DNA of 64,000 nt from Arenibacter algicola (GTDB lineage: Bacteria; Bacteroidota; Bacteroidia; Flavobacteriales; Flavobacteriaceae). The stretch spans positions 109,860 through 173,859 of the forward strand of contig NZ_JAHKPO010000022.1 in the NCBI RefSeq assembly GCF_018860365.1, read 5' to 3'. Each line of letters begins with the position of its first letter. Position 1 is the stretch's first letter. The notes under the pieces are model-generated. The model saw nothing but the letters and a program-made list of their open reading frames with translations, was not told the origin of the DNA and ran no database searches. Positions 9,625 to 19,345 of this stretch are shown in pieces. A program made the position numbers and the translations under genes.

Positions 9625-11598
9625 ATGAAAAGGCAAGGTCTAATTTTTTTGTTAGCAGTTCTAACGATATTAAAATGTTATGCTCAGCAAAAAAAGCTGG
9701 ACAGCCTTTTAGGGGTTTCAAAAACTCAAAATGGAGAACTCCTAGTTGGCACTTTAAACGAGATTTCCTGGCAATATAGAAACATACAATTGGATAGTGC
9801 TTTGGTTTATGCAAAGGCGGCGCTATCGGAAGCAAAAAAAACGAAACAAGAAAAACTTTATGCATCTGTGTATAATTCTATGGCCAGTGCTTATCAGGCC
9901 AAAGCAGATTACGATAGTGCCATTTATTTCCACTCCAAAAGTCTTTCTGTCAATTATTTAAAGGCAGATAGTATTGGCTTGGCCGATACCTATAATAATT
10001 TAGGGATTATAGAGGATGAGCGGGGAAATTTTGAAACTTCACTTGGGCATTATTTTAAGGCGTTGAGAATTTATGGAAATAATGCTACTGATCCGGACCT
10101 ACTGCCCATGGTATTGAGCAATATTGGCATCGTTTATAAAAAGCAGGGAGAATATGCTATGGTGTTGGACTATTACCAACAAGCACTTGAATTATATAAG
10201 AAAAGTAAGAATACATTTGGGATTACGGTTGCTACCGGGAATATAGGCTCGGTAATGCTACGTTTAAAAAAATTTGACAACGCTATAAGTTATGCACTTG
10301 ATGCTGCCGAAGGATATAAAAAATTAGGGTACCATAGATATGTGCCTTATATGTTGAACAATGTTGCCGTAGCGGAAGATAGTTTGGGCCAACATGGGAA
10401 AGCCGAAAAAACCTATTTGGAGGCTATGGATATGTTTGCTTCAGATAATAATGAATATGAACTAACCAATACTAGGATAGGTTTTGCCAAAAACCAATTG
10501 GGTTTTAAAAGATATGATGTTGCAATAGTTCAATTGGATAAGGCTTTGGAAGTAGCCCGGCAGAAGGATTTTAAAGAATTTGAGGTCAATGCGCTACAAT
10601 TACTATCGGAAGCCTATTATAATAAAGGGGATAGTGATCTGGCCTATACCACTGGTCAAGCGTTTATTAATAAAAAAGATAGTTTGTTTCAGATTGCCAA
10701 AACCAAGGCAATGTTTGAGTTGGAGGCAAAATATCAGGCAGAAAAGAAAGAGAAGGAATTGTCTGAACAACAATTGCAATTGACACAAAACAAAATGGAG
10801 ATCGACAAAAAGAACAATCTAATTTATGGTCTACTTTCCTTGGCTTTTTTATTGGGATTGATCGGTTATCTTTTTTACGGGCAACAGCGATTGAAGAACA
10901 GGCAATTATTAAAGGAAAACGAATTAAAAACAGCTTTGGTTCATATAGAGACCCAAAATAGATTACAGGATCAAAGGTTAAGAATATCAAGGGACTTGCA
11001 TGATAATATTGGCAGTCAATTAACCTTTATTATCTCATCAATAGATACCTTAAAGTATGGTTTAACCGCTGGAGAGGATAAAATAAAAAATAAATTAAGT
11101 GAAATTGGGATGTTCACCAAAACCACGATTAATGAATTGCGCGATACGATCTGGGCAATGAACAAAGAGAACATCACTTTTGATGACTTACAATATCGGT
11201 TGAACATCTTTATGGCAACCGTAACCAGAGCATCAGAACATATAAAATTAAATTTTACGGTAGATTCGGATATAGACCCAACCTATTCCTTTACTGCCGA
11301 AGAAGGGGTAAATCTATATCGAATAATTCAAGAGGCTGTTAATAACGCCCTAAAATACGCTTTTGCAAATAGTGAAGAATTAGAACATACTATGGAGGTC
11401 AGCATTCATAAAACAATGGATTATTTTCATGTAGAAGTAACCGATAATGGCGTAGGTTTTGAACTTTCCGAAGTTACGTTGGGCAATGGCCTGTCCAATA
11501 TGCAAAAAAGAGCTAAGGATCTAAATAGTGAATTAAAACTGACTTCAATGTTGGGCCAAGGAACTTCAATTGTTTTTAATATCCCTGTTAGAGATTAG
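9625..11598 (+). CDS. TPR-containing sensor histidine kinase
   Basis: A 657-residue two-component sensor. A signal peptide (about 1-20) leads into a periplasmic array of TPR motifs (about 60-350, e.g. ADTYNNLGIIEDERGNFE). A coiled-coil and membrane helix follow (about 400-420), then a HisKA_3-type dimerisation domain with the phospho-acceptor H459 in SRDLHDNIGSQ, and a HATPase_c domain with N box (EAVNNALKYA) and G boxes (TDNGVGF, NGLSNM). This is the NarX/LiaS-like class that pairs with LuxR-type regulators, and such a regulator starts 3 bp downstream. The signal is unknown; TPRs suggest that it senses a protein or peptide. Confidence 0.94.
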   Translation: MKRQGLIFLLAVLTILKCYAQQKKLDSLLGVSKTQNGELLVGTLNEISWQYRNIQLDSALVYAKAALSEAKKTKQEKLYASVYNSMASAYQAKADYDSAIYFHSKSLSVNYLKADSIGLADTYNNLGIIEDERGNFETSLGHYFKALRIYGNNATDPDLLPMVLSNIGIVYKKQGEYAMVLDYYQQALELYKKSKNTFGITVATGNIGSVMLRLKKFDNAISYALDAAEGYKKLGYHRYVPYMLNNVAVAEDSLGQHGKAEKTYLEAMDMFASDNNEYELTNTRIGFAKNQLGFKRYDVAIVQLDKALEVARQKDFKEFEVNALQLLSEAYYNKGDSDLAYTTGQAFINKKDSLFQIAKTKAMFELEAKYQAEKKEKELSEQQLQLTQNKMEIDKKNNLIYGLLSLAFLLGLIGYLFYGQQRLKNRQLLKENELKTALVHIETQNRLQDQRLRISRDLHDNIGSQLTFIISSIDTLKYGLTAGEDKIKNKLSEIGMFTKTTINELRDTIWAMNKENITFDDLQYRLNIFMATVTRASEHIKLNFTVDSDIDPTYSFTAEEGVNLYRIIQEAVNNALKYAFANSEELEHTMEVSIHKTMDYFHVEVTDNGVGFELSEVTLGNGLSNMQKRAKDLNSELKLTSMLGQGTSIVFNIPVRD

Positions 11599-11601
11599 AA
11601 A

Positions 11602-12252
11602 ATGAAAATTAAAATAGCCATTGTAGATGATAGTTCTTTTCTCTTAAAAGCAGTAGAGGATAAGCTTGCTTTTTTTGAGGCTATAGTGGTGAAATGGAAA
11701 GCGGGCAACGGATTGCAATGCTTGGAAAAACTGGAAGAAAATCCCCATTTGGATCTGATCTTGATGGATATAGAAATGCCTATTTTAGGTGGTATTGAGG
11801 CTACCGAAAGAATAAAGACAAGATACCCCCAGATTAAAATTGTTATGCTGACGGTTTTTGATAATGATGAGAATATTTTTAATGCTATAAAAGTAGGGGC
11901 TGATGGGTATTTGCTAAAAGATGTTGACCCAGATACCTTGTACAAAGGAATTTTGGACACATTAAATGGAGGAGCGGCCATGACTCCTTCAGTGGCACTA
12001 AGAACCCTTAAATTACTTAGAAACCCAATAGCTTTGAATAATATTACGGCCCAGGAAGAAGTCTTCCTGACAAACCGTGAGGTGGAAGTTTTGGAGCAAT
12101 TGGGCAAAGGCCTTAGTTATACTAAAATTGCCGAAAATCTTTTTTTATCACCCAGTACCGTTCGAAAGCACATAGAAAACATATATGTAAAACTTCAAGT
12201 GCATAGTAAATTGGAAGCGGTAGAAAAGGCAAAACGCAATAATCTTATTTAA
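11602..12252 (+). CDS. NarL/LuxR-type response regulator
   Basis: A 216-residue regulator with a receiver domain (1-120) and a LuxR-type helix-turn-helix (about 150-212, LTNREVEVLEQLGKGLSYTK). Acidic residues D9/D10, the phospho-acceptor D56 in LMDIEMP and the conserved Lys in LLKDVD are all present, so it should be phosphorylated normally. It begins 3 bp after the stop of the TPR histidine kinase, with which it forms a cognate pair in one operon. Its targets cannot be read from the sequence. Confidence 0.96.
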   Translation: MKIKIAIVDDSSFLLKAVEDKLAFFEAIVVKWKAGNGLQCLEKLEENPHLDLILMDIEMPILGGIEATERIKTRYPQIKIVMLTVFDNDENIFNAIKVGADGYLLKDVDPDTLYKGILDTLNGGAAMTPSVALRTLKLLRNPIALNNITAQEEVFLTNREVEVLEQLGKGLSYTKIAENLFLSPSTVRKHIENIYVKLQVHSKLEAVEKAKRNNLI

Positions 12253-12295
12253 AAATTAGCATTATAATTCTTGATTATATCATATATTTAATGAT

Positions 12296-12907
12296 ATGAA
12301 AAGGTTTTTTGTTGGTGTTATATTTACGTTGGCTATTGTTTTAATTTTTCGTTCCTGTTCGGAGGAAAAAGAAAAGAAATCCATTTTAAAGGAGAATTCA
12401 ATGCTTATTCAGGAACAGATCAATAACGTTTCCAAATTGATCGTTACCGAAGGGCACTTTGCCGAAGTGTACAATTATAAGGATTCCCAACAATTATTTG
12501 GTCCGTTGATTACTGCCGATAAAAAAGCATTGGTGGTGGTGAATGCTGAGGTGACCGTAGCCTATGACCTAAGTCTAATAAAATTTGACATCGACGAGGC
12601 TACCAAGACACTGCGCATTATTAGTATCCCAGAACCGGAAATTAAGATAAACCCCGATTTTGAATATTACGATGTTACTTCGGATTATTTAAACCAGTTC
12701 AATGCAGAGGATTACAACAAAATTAAACGGAATGTTAATGCGTCCCTACTGAAAAAAATTGAGGCCTCAACTTTAAAGTCCAATGCGCAGAACCGACTTC
12801 TAAGTGAGCTGTCCAAATTTTTGGTACTTACCAATTCCATGGGTTGGACACTGACCTATGGGGATAGGAACATCCAAAATTTTGAAGAATTAAAGTTGCT
12901 GGATTAA
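12296..12907 (+). CDS. DUF4230 protein
   Basis: A 203-residue protein with an N-terminal membrane anchor or signal (about 3-22, ending in SCSEEKEKK) and a DUF4230 domain over most of the rest (LIVTEGHFAEVYNYKDS, then KKALVVVNAEVTVAYDL). The SC after the hydrophobic stretch could serve as a lipobox, but the preceding residues are Phe-Arg, which is poor for cleavage; a plain anchor is as likely. The family is of unknown function and found mainly in Bacteroidota and Firmicutes. It lies 43 bp after the response regulator and converges on the CE15 esterase gene with only 27 bp between them. Confidence 0.85.
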   Translation: MKRFFVGVIFTLAIVLIFRSCSEEKEKKSILKENSMLIQEQINNVSKLIVTEGHFAEVYNYKDSQQLFGPLITADKKALVVVNAEVTVAYDLSLIKFDIDEATKTLRIISIPEPEIKINPDFEYYDVTSDYLNQFNAEDYNKIKRNVNASLLKKIEASTLKSNAQNRLLSELSKFLVLTNSMGWTLTYGDRNIQNFEELKLLD

Positions 12908-12934
12908 AAATTACCTATAAGAACGACTTTCCTA

Positions 12935-14200
12935 TTATTTTACAAAGGTATTTGCCCACTTAATATAGTTTTCCCAATCGTAGTCGGTAACATCATGCTT
13001 GCCGGTACGGATGTGGTAGGAAACGGTGTTATGTATAGGTTCATTTACCTTGGGCATTTCCATGGTTTCTATTCCTTTTTTGCCGTATAGGTTGTAAACT
13101 TGTGTTGCATAATGTGCGGAAAGGAACTCTCCCCTGGGATCGGCCCATTGGTCTTCCTCCGCACTGGCTACATAGAGTGGCCTTGGTGCAATCAACGCCA
13201 ACAACTGGTGTTGGTCTACGGGCAATGCTTCTTCATGGTCACCGTACTGGTTGAAATTGTCACAAAACCAGTGTGGAAACCTTTCGTTTATCACCGATAT
13301 GGTCTCTCCAAATTTACGTTTGGACAGAGCGGCGCCCCCGCAGCCCGAGTTGTTGGAAATTACCCCGGCAAATCTTTTGTCCGTAGCTCCGGCCCAAAGG
13401 GATGTTTTTCCCAGTCGCGAATGGCCGAAGGCAATTACCTTGGAAGCGTCTATGTCAGGATCTTTTTCAAAATAATCCAAAGCCCTTACCATGCCCCAAC
13501 TCCAAGCCGCAATACTGCCCCATTCAGCAGGTTTAGGCTGATTCTGGCCTTGTTGATACAAGAGGCTATGAATGCCATCCGAGAAATCATTTTTATCCGG
13601 GTCTACTTCACCATAATATATGGTAGCTAGGCCATAACCGGCATCCAATATTTTTTCAACTGCCCAGCGATTCGTTCTTTTTCCCCTGGACTCCTCGGTC
13701 AAAGTGTTGTTTTTGATCCCGAATGATTCATTGTTATTGGCCCAGGCCGATGAAATTATTACAGCTTTATCCTCTGTGATGGTGTGGTTGCCATAAAAAT
13801 TATAGCCCAAAAAAACGGGTGCCTTTACTTTGTTTTTCGGGAGATAGAGCAAAATGGTATAACTCAAAGTTTTGCCATTGTTCTTAAAAGTAAGTTCTAC
13901 TTGCTTGCGCTTGGCTTTTCCGTTAAGGACATTGTTGTCCTGTTCTAAAATGGTATAGGAGTCTATCTTAAGGCTTTTTGGAATCTTACCGTATATATCG
14001 TTCTCAAAAAAACGAAGTAGTTCCGGCCGTCTTACTTTTTCCCAGTTTTTTGCCGAATTAATTTTATAACCGCTAAAAGTCAGTAATGGATCGGGCACCT
14101 CAAAGGAAGGAACCTTGCTTTCTTCATAATTGGTTTGGGATAATATAGGGGACATGGATAAAATAAAAAAGGAACACACAAAACAAGTTAAAAGCTTCAT
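12935..14200 (-). CDS. CE15-like glucuronoyl esterase
   Basis: A 421-residue secreted alpha/beta hydrolase with a signal peptide (about 1-21). The nucleophile S261 lies in GHSRLGK, followed by the family pattern SNNSGCGGAALSKRKFGE and FPHWFC. A His near the end (H402 in RTGKHDVTDYDW) is the likely catalytic His. These features match bacterial CE15 enzymes, which cut esters between lignin alcohols and the 4-O-methyl-glucuronic acid side chains of xylan. Other substrates are possible in marine bacteria. It is downstream of, and in the same direction as, the aromatic amino acid hydroxylase gene, with no xylanase nearby. Family call strong, substrate inferred. Confidence 0.86.
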   Translation of the reverse strand: MKLLTCFVCSFFILSMSPILSQTNYEESKVPSFEVPDPLLTFSGYKINSAKNWEKVRRPELLRFFENDIYGKIPKSLKIDSYTILEQDNNVLNGKAKRKQVELTFKNNGKTLSYTILLYLPKNKVKAPVFLGYNFYGNHTITEDKAVIISSAWANNNESFGIKNNTLTEESRGKRTNRWAVEKILDAGYGLATIYYGEVDPDKNDFSDGIHSLLYQQGQNQPKPAEWGSIAAWSWGMVRALDYFEKDPDIDASKVIAFGHSRLGKTSLWAGATDKRFAGVISNNSGCGGAALSKRKFGETISVINERFPHWFCDNFNQYGDHEEALPVDQHQLLALIAPRPLYVASAEEDQWADPRGEFLSAHYATQVYNLYGKKGIETMEMPKVNEPIHNTVSYHIRTGKHDVTDYDWENYIKWANTFVK

Positions 14201-14262
14201 TTCAGATCTATTAAAGGTAGCAGCATAAATATAGGGAATCCAAATGAAACTAATGAGCAGGA

Positions 14263-16014
14263 TTATGATACCAAACTTTTGTCCACTAATTCCAGGCCGT
14301 CATCTATTAGGTGGCCAAGTTGTGGTTTTTGGTGTTTAAGGGCCTCCAAGTACGATTTCAGCTCTTTGGCAAAACTTACATCGTCATTATTTTTTGCTAA
14401 TTCGTACAATTCAACCGCAAGCAACCAATCTTCTGGATGGTTGGCTTTTATTTCCTGGAAAACCTTGTTTCTAGAGATAGTTACGTTTTTGCCTTCCCTG
14501 AATTCCCTAATTTGCTTGTATAACTGCTCTAATTGCTTCCTTTTTTCAGTTTTGGCCGATTTAATGGTGGTGTCGGTGACTTTGTGCGTAACCAGATCAA
14601 AACTATTTAAATCTGCCGGGCCATTGAACACAGAAACAATATTTTCTCCCACGGCCATATGGTATAAGCCGTGGTCCGGATGAAATAGGATTTCATCATT
14701 ATGGGTAACCGTGCAATTTGCCATGGTAATCAGTATAATTTCTCCCTTAAGGTTTCTGGTGCCCGTAATAATTTCCCCTGAAACTTTTATGTCTCCGATG
14801 AATTCAAGGTCCACCACTTTACCTTCATAGATATTGTAGGCCTTTAAATCGCGGGGACTCATATCCTCTATCGCAAGATTTATGCCTTTCAATTTCCCTA
14901 TGGGCGAACCAAATCCGTTTGTATGTTGCTTAATGCCGTGCCCAATCAATTCCTTTTCGCGGTAGGCAAGGGCTGTATTTCCTTTGGTCTGTAAATAGAC
15001 CGGTTTTCCGTCATGGGCAATGGCACTTTCAAAATGCCCAGATACTTGCAGGCCCGTACTTAGCTCCACTGTACCCATTTCCTTGGAGTTGATAAGTTTT
15101 TCCAAGCCACTTAGGCCACCTTGTCTCAAGGACATGGTGTTGGCAAATTCCTCCAGAACTTGGTTTAGATAAGCAAAATCCGGAGTAACAAAAAGTTGGG
15201 GCTGAGGTTGGGTTATGTCGAAGGAAGTATGTGCTGCTTCTATGGAATATGGAATTTTCTTAACCTTATCGGTCATACACCAAGCACTTTCCCCAATAGA
15301 GGAAAGTAAACCTGCACCATATATTTTTGGTCTATCCACGGTACCGATCAGTCCGTATTCTACAGTCCACCAATGAAGATTTCGAATCAGGGCCATTTCA
15401 CTTGGCTCGCCCATATTCAATTGTAGGTCTTCAATTTTCTTTTGGGCCTTATCAATTTCTTCTTGAGGGGTGCCTTCGGCCTCCTTTATAATGGACAGAT
15501 GTCTAACGGCTTCGTATAATTCGTAATCCTTGGCACTGGAAATGGCCTTGGATCCTATCTCTCCAAACCTACGCAGGTATTCCGCATATTCGGGATTGGC
15601 TATAATAGGGGCGTGTCCGGCGCCTTCATGTATAATATCGGGCGCGGGGGTATATTCAATATGCTCCAATTGCCGAATATCCGAGGCTATGACCAAGACA
15701 TTGTAAGCCTGGAATTCCATAAAGGCAGAAGGGGGAATAAAGCCATCCACGGCCACGGCCGCCCACCCTATTTCTTTCAAAATACGGTTCATACCGTACA
15801 TATTGGGAATATAATCTATGGAAATCCCCGTTTTGTTTAGGCCCTCCAAATAACTTTTATGGGCCACTTTACTTAAATAATCTACATTTTTTCGCATTAC
15901 ATAGCGCCATACCGCCTGATCTATAGGGGAGTAATCCTCATAATTCTGCGGTTTTATATACTGCTTCAAATGCTCGGGAAGCTTATCCAAAATGAAATTG
16001 CTTTCAAAAGACAT
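14263..16014 (-). CDS. Aromatic amino acid hydroxylase, long form
   Basis: A 583-residue enzyme of the pterin-dependent Phe/Tyr/Trp hydroxylase family. The catalytic domain fills about 20-330. The iron ligands are H129 and H134 in DIIHEGAGHAPI and E219 in WWTVEYGL. Bacterial phenylalanine hydroxylases are usually near 260-300 residues. This one has an insertion at about 170-200 and roughly 250 extra residues at the C-terminus, with mixed beta structure and a helical end (KQLEQLYKQIREFREGK). This longer type occurs in Bacteroidota. It would turn phenylalanine into tyrosine. The CE15 gene follows 62 bp downstream on the same strand. Confidence 0.92.
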   Translation of the reverse strand: MSFESNFILDKLPEHLKQYIKPQNYEDYSPIDQAVWRYVMRKNVDYLSKVAHKSYLEGLNKTGISIDYIPNMYGMNRILKEIGWAAVAVDGFIPPSAFMEFQAYNVLVIASDIRQLEHIEYTPAPDIIHEGAGHAPIIANPEYAEYLRRFGEIGSKAISSAKDYELYEAVRHLSIIKEAEGTPQEEIDKAQKKIEDLQLNMGEPSEMALIRNLHWWTVEYGLIGTVDRPKIYGAGLLSSIGESAWCMTDKVKKIPYSIEAAHTSFDITQPQPQLFVTPDFAYLNQVLEEFANTMSLRQGGLSGLEKLINSKEMGTVELSTGLQVSGHFESAIAHDGKPVYLQTKGNTALAYREKELIGHGIKQHTNGFGSPIGKLKGINLAIEDMSPRDLKAYNIYEGKVVDLEFIGDIKVSGEIITGTRNLKGEIILITMANCTVTHNDEILFHPDHGLYHMAVGENIVSVFNGPADLNSFDLVTHKVTDTTIKSAKTEKRKQLEQLYKQIREFREGKNVTISRNKVFQEIKANHPEDWLLAVELYELAKNNDDVSFAKELKSYLEALKHQKPQLGHLIDDGLELVDKSLVS

Positions 16015-16176
16015 AGATGGTGTTTTATTCTATTAAAGATACAAAATGCCCCCTTGTTCTCAAAGGATGACCTTTCGTAATTATATAACTAAATAAAGTG
16101 AAAGGACAATTAAGGGGATGGTTTAATGGCAGTTGGCATTTTTAAGGCAACCTATTTATTGGGATGGGAACAAAAA

Positions 16177-16206
16177 AAATTCCCTTCCTTAATGGGAAGG
16201 GAATTT
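16177..16206 (-). terminator. Intrinsic terminator after the DUF4136 gene
   Basis: A 12-bp stem (16177-16188 with 16195-16206, aaattcccttcc and its complement) around a 6-nt loop, followed on the minus strand by a run of T. It is about 70 bp past the stop of the DUF4136 gene. Confidence 0.8.
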
Positions 16207-16274
16207 GGGAGAATTTAATCTAAAAAATTACCTAAACATGCTCCTGGTAATCGGTATTTTTTATGGTCAAAAGT

Positions 16275-16835
16275 TTAATTCATAGCTGATCCGGGAGGAT
16301 AAGCTTCCAATATTTCAGAAACGAACTCTTTTATCCTTTTCTCTTTCTTTTCCATATTTCTAATGTTGTTCAAGGTGCCAACGCCCCTTCCTTGCCAAAC
16401 CAGTTCCTTGTTCTTGGCATCTATGATGTCTATATATAAAGAGCCTTCGGTTCTTGTGCTAACATTGTTTCCTCCGTAATATGGAGATCCCCAGTAAAAT
16501 GGAGACCAGCCCCAGCCATAAAAGCCTGCGCCCCAATAGTTGCTGTACACATCTACCTGTTGTCTTTCCTTGGTAAATATGCTTAATAACATATCGGGAT
16601 TTTCGGATTTTACGTAACCTCTAGAGCTCATTTCAGCATCAATGGCCTTTAGTATTCTCTTCTTGTCCAAATCTGAAATCTGGGCCTTGTCTATCCCAGT
16701 TTTATAAAAGGCATAGGTTTTGAACGAATTAAAATTTGCTTCTTTATCATAATCGGATAATACACGTACCGATGTGCAGGAACTGGCGAAGAGCAGAACC
16801 AAGATCGGAACGATTAAAAATTTAATTTTTTTCAT
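16275..16835 (-). CDS. DUF4136 lipoprotein
   Basis: A 186-residue lipoprotein: signal peptide with lipobox FASSC (Cys at about residue 20) and a DUF4136 domain (SDYDKEANFNSFKTYAFYKTG, later SLYIDIIDAKNKELVWQGRG). A Tyr/Trp/Gly-rich stretch in the middle (about 100-123, WGAGFYGWGWSPFYWGSP) is typical of the family. The protein should sit in the outer membrane facing the periplasm; function unknown. It is a single gene with its own terminator downstream. Confidence 0.9.
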   Translation of the reverse strand: MKKIKFLIVPILVLLFASSCTSVRVLSDYDKEANFNSFKTYAFYKTGIDKAQISDLDKKRILKAIDAEMSSRGYVKSENPDMLLSIFTKERQQVDVYSNYWGAGFYGWGWSPFYWGSPYYGGNNVSTRTEGSLYIDIIDAKNKELVWQGRGVGTLNNIRNMEKKEKRIKEFVSEILEAYPPGSAMN

Positions 16836-16901
16836 AGCTATTATATTTGAATTAGTACTTGTGATACAATGTAATCAAGCTCAAAAATCATGCCGAATAC
16901 C

Positions 16902-17102
<201 letters not shown>

Positions 17103-17250
17103 TTATGCTGGTCAGTTAAGTGGGGGGTAATTTAACAGAGTTTAGCATACTTTTTGTATTTGAACCTATTTTGTTCGTAGTAAGTCGATTATGAAAAGAT
17201 TTTATGAAGCTCCCTGTTATCTTTGATAGGCGTGATATTTATCCGATAGA

Positions 17251-17589
17251 ATGATTTTAGTTTTTAAACATGTATTTTACAAAAACTATGTGGGACTCTC
17301 CTTTTGGCCCTTCATTATTTTGAAGAACTCTTCTTTAAAAAAGGATGCCACGCTACTTAACCACGAAAAAATACATCTAAGGCAACAACGGGAACTATTG
17401 ATAGTACCCTTTTATTTTTTGTATTTGTTGGAAGGTATTATTAGGTACCTTATGTATTTTGATGCTTACAAGGCCTACCAAAATATCAGCTTTGAAAGGG
17501 AGGCCTACGATAATGAAACTAATTTATATTATCTACAAGAGAGAAGGACTTTTAGTTTTATTAAATATCTTTGGGGCCAAAAGCCTTAG
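17251..17589 (+). CDS. HExxH mini membrane protein
   Basis: A 112-residue protein with a metallopeptidase-like HEKIH motif (H38, E39, H42) just before a hydrophobic segment (about 50-68, LLIVPFYFLYLLEGIIRYL), and a second acidic motif EREAYDNE (E82, E84) after it. Zincin peptidases use HExxH plus a downstream Glu, so the layout would fit a very small integral-membrane zincin, but the length is about a third of M48/M56 enzymes. It is conserved in flavobacteria as a hypothetical protein as far as I recall. It heads an operon with the ACC-deaminase-like enzyme, a GH73 protein and hemL. Peptidase activity is only an inference. Confidence 0.8.
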   Translation: MILVFKHVFYKNYVGLSFWPFIILKNSSLKKDATLLNHEKIHLRQQRELLIVPFYFLYLLEGIIRYLMYFDAYKAYQNISFEREAYDNETNLYYLQERRTFSFIKYLWGQKP

Positions 17590-17591
17590 GC

Positions 17592-18497
17592 GTGCAGGGA
17601 ATAAATCAGGAAGTAGACCTTTCTATTTTAAGTAAAAAACAGGTTGCCCTGGTGGTAAAAAGGGAAGACCTGATACACCCGTTTATTTCTGGCAATAAAT
17701 ACCGAAAACTTAAGTATAATATTTTGGAGGCCAAGCAAAGGGGCTTGGATACCATTTTAACTTTTGGTGGGGCCTATTCCAACCATATTGCCGCCACCGC
17801 CTACGCTGGAAAATTATACGGAATAAGGACCATAGGGGTAATCAGGGGCGAAGAGCTAGGCCAAAATTGGATGCACAACCCCACCTTGGCCAAGGCCCAT
17901 GAGCATGGGATGAGTTTTAAATTTGTTTCTAGAACTGCTTATAAGGAAAAGGCGGATATATCATTTTTAGATATGTTGGACAAGGATTTTGGTCCATATT
18001 ATTTGATTCCCGAGGGAGGTGCAAATTTGTTGGCCGTGAAAGGTTGCGAGGAAATATTGACCCCGGATGATAAGGGTTTTAACGTCATTTGTTGCAGTGT
18101 GGGAACAGGTGGTACCTTGGCCGGAATTGTCAATTCTTCCCTTCATTATCAGAGAATTATAGGCTTTCCCTCGCTAAAAGGTGATTTTTTAAAAAAAGAT
18201 ATTCGTAATTTTACAGCCAAAGAAAACTGGGAAATCAACACAGATTATCATTTTGGGGGTTATGCCAAAGTTTCTGAAATGCTTATAGAGTTTATTAACT
18301 ATTTTAAGGAAAAGACCAATATTCCTACAGATCCCATTTATACGGGCAAGCTTTTGTATGGAATTTTGGATTTGGTAAAAAATGATTATTTTAAACCTGG
18401 AACCAAAATTTTGGCAATACACAGTGGTGGTCTACAGGGGATAGCAGGAATGAATTTAGTATTAAAAAAGAAGAATCTACCATTAATAAAAGTATGA
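17592..18497 (+). CDS. ACC deaminase / D-cysteine desulfhydrase-like enzyme
   Basis: A 301-residue PLP enzyme (fold type II). The PLP lysine is in SGNKYRKLKYN (K36 from this start) and the phosphate-binding region is GTGGTLAGI. It belongs to the 1-aminocyclopropane-1-carboxylate deaminase/D-cysteine desulfhydrase group; in bacteria most are probably D-amino-acid lyases. I chose the GTG at 17592, which follows the stop of the previous gene (TAG at 17587-17589); a TTG at 17571 would overlap that gene by 19 bp and add seven residues. Its own stop overlaps the start of the GH73 gene (ATGA). Confidence 0.9.
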   Translation: MQGINQEVDLSILSKKQVALVVKREDLIHPFISGNKYRKLKYNILEAKQRGLDTILTFGGAYSNHIAATAYAGKLYGIRTIGVIRGEELGQNWMHNPTLAKAHEHGMSFKFVSRTAYKEKADISFLDMLDKDFGPYYLIPEGGANLLAVKGCEEILTPDDKGFNVICCSVGTGGTLAGIVNSSLHYQRIIGFPSLKGDFLKKDIRNFTAKENWEINTDYHFGGYAKVSEMLIEFINYFKEKTNIPTDPIYTGKLLYGILDLVKNDYFKPGTKILAIHSGGLQGIAGMNLVLKKKNLPLIKV

Positions 18498-19342
18498 TAA
18501 AAAGAATAGCGATAATAACAATATTGGGTTTGTTCTTGGTGAGTTGCGGTGTTAAAAAGAGAACTACCTATGCTAAAAAGCCAGACCCAAGGACTACTAC
18601 AACTGCTACCAAGTCGGCCTCCAAACCGCTGAGCGAATCCAAAAGTGAGGGCGCCTATGCCTTGCCGGAGGACAATGGCAAATTTGTAAAATTCACGGTT
18701 AATTCTACCGAGGAATATATAGAGACCTTTGCCGAAATAGCGCAATTCGAAATGAAGGCTTATGGCATACCCGCCAGCATTACCTTGGCACAGGGTATCC
18801 TGGAAAGTGGTGCGGGCAGAGGTGTTCTTGGCGCCAAGACCAATAATCATTTTGGAATAAAATGTCATACGGGTTGGGAAGGAGATTATGATTTTCATGA
18901 TGACGATGCAAAAGGGGAATGCTTTAGAAAGTATAACCATCCCATGTACTCCTTTAGGGACCACAGTGAATTCTTATCTTCACGGGCCAGATATGCGTTT
19001 TTGTTCGACCTGGATCATGATGACTATAAGGGGTGGGCCTATGGTTTAAAAGAGGCAGGTTATGCAACGGACCGTAAATATCCCCATAAGTTGATTGCAC
19101 TTATAGAGCGCTATGAACTGGATAAGTATGACAGGACGGTTGTAAAGTCTGGGGGCATTGTAAAAAAGCAACCTAAACAGTACGAACATAAAATTCATGT
19201 GGTGCAGAAGGGAGATACTTTATATTCTATTTCCAAACGCTACTTTGTCTCCATCCCAGAATTGATGAAGTTGAACAATATGAACAATAGCAATTTGGCC
19301 GAGGGCCAAAAATTGACTGTAAAATCTGAAAAAATTAGATAA
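18494..19342 (+). CDS. GH73 glucosaminidase lipoprotein with LysM
   Basis: A 282-residue lipoprotein (lipobox LVSCG, Cys at about residue 16) with a low-complexity linker, a glucosaminidase domain (about 75-205; AQGILESGAGRGVLG contains the likely catalytic Glu, followed by NNHFGIKC) and a C-terminal LysM domain (about 233-277, VVQKGDTLYSISKRYF). It should cut N-acetylglucosaminyl bonds in peptidoglycan, held at the wall by LysM. It overlaps the previous stop codon by 4 bp and hemL begins 3 bp after it, so the three genes form a tight operon. Confidence 0.95.
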   Translation: MIKRIAIITILGLFLVSCGVKKRTTYAKKPDPRTTTTATKSASKPLSESKSEGAYALPEDNGKFVKFTVNSTEEYIETFAEIAQFEMKAYGIPASITLAQGILESGAGRGVLGAKTNNHFGIKCHTGWEGDYDFHDDDAKGECFRKYNHPMYSFRDHSEFLSSRARYAFLFDLDHDDYKGWAYGLKEAGYATDRKYPHKLIALIERYELDKYDRTVVKSGGIVKKQPKQYEHKIHVVQKGDTLYSISKRYFVSIPELMKLNNMNNSNLAEGQKLTVKSEKIR

Positions 19343-19345
19343 TCT

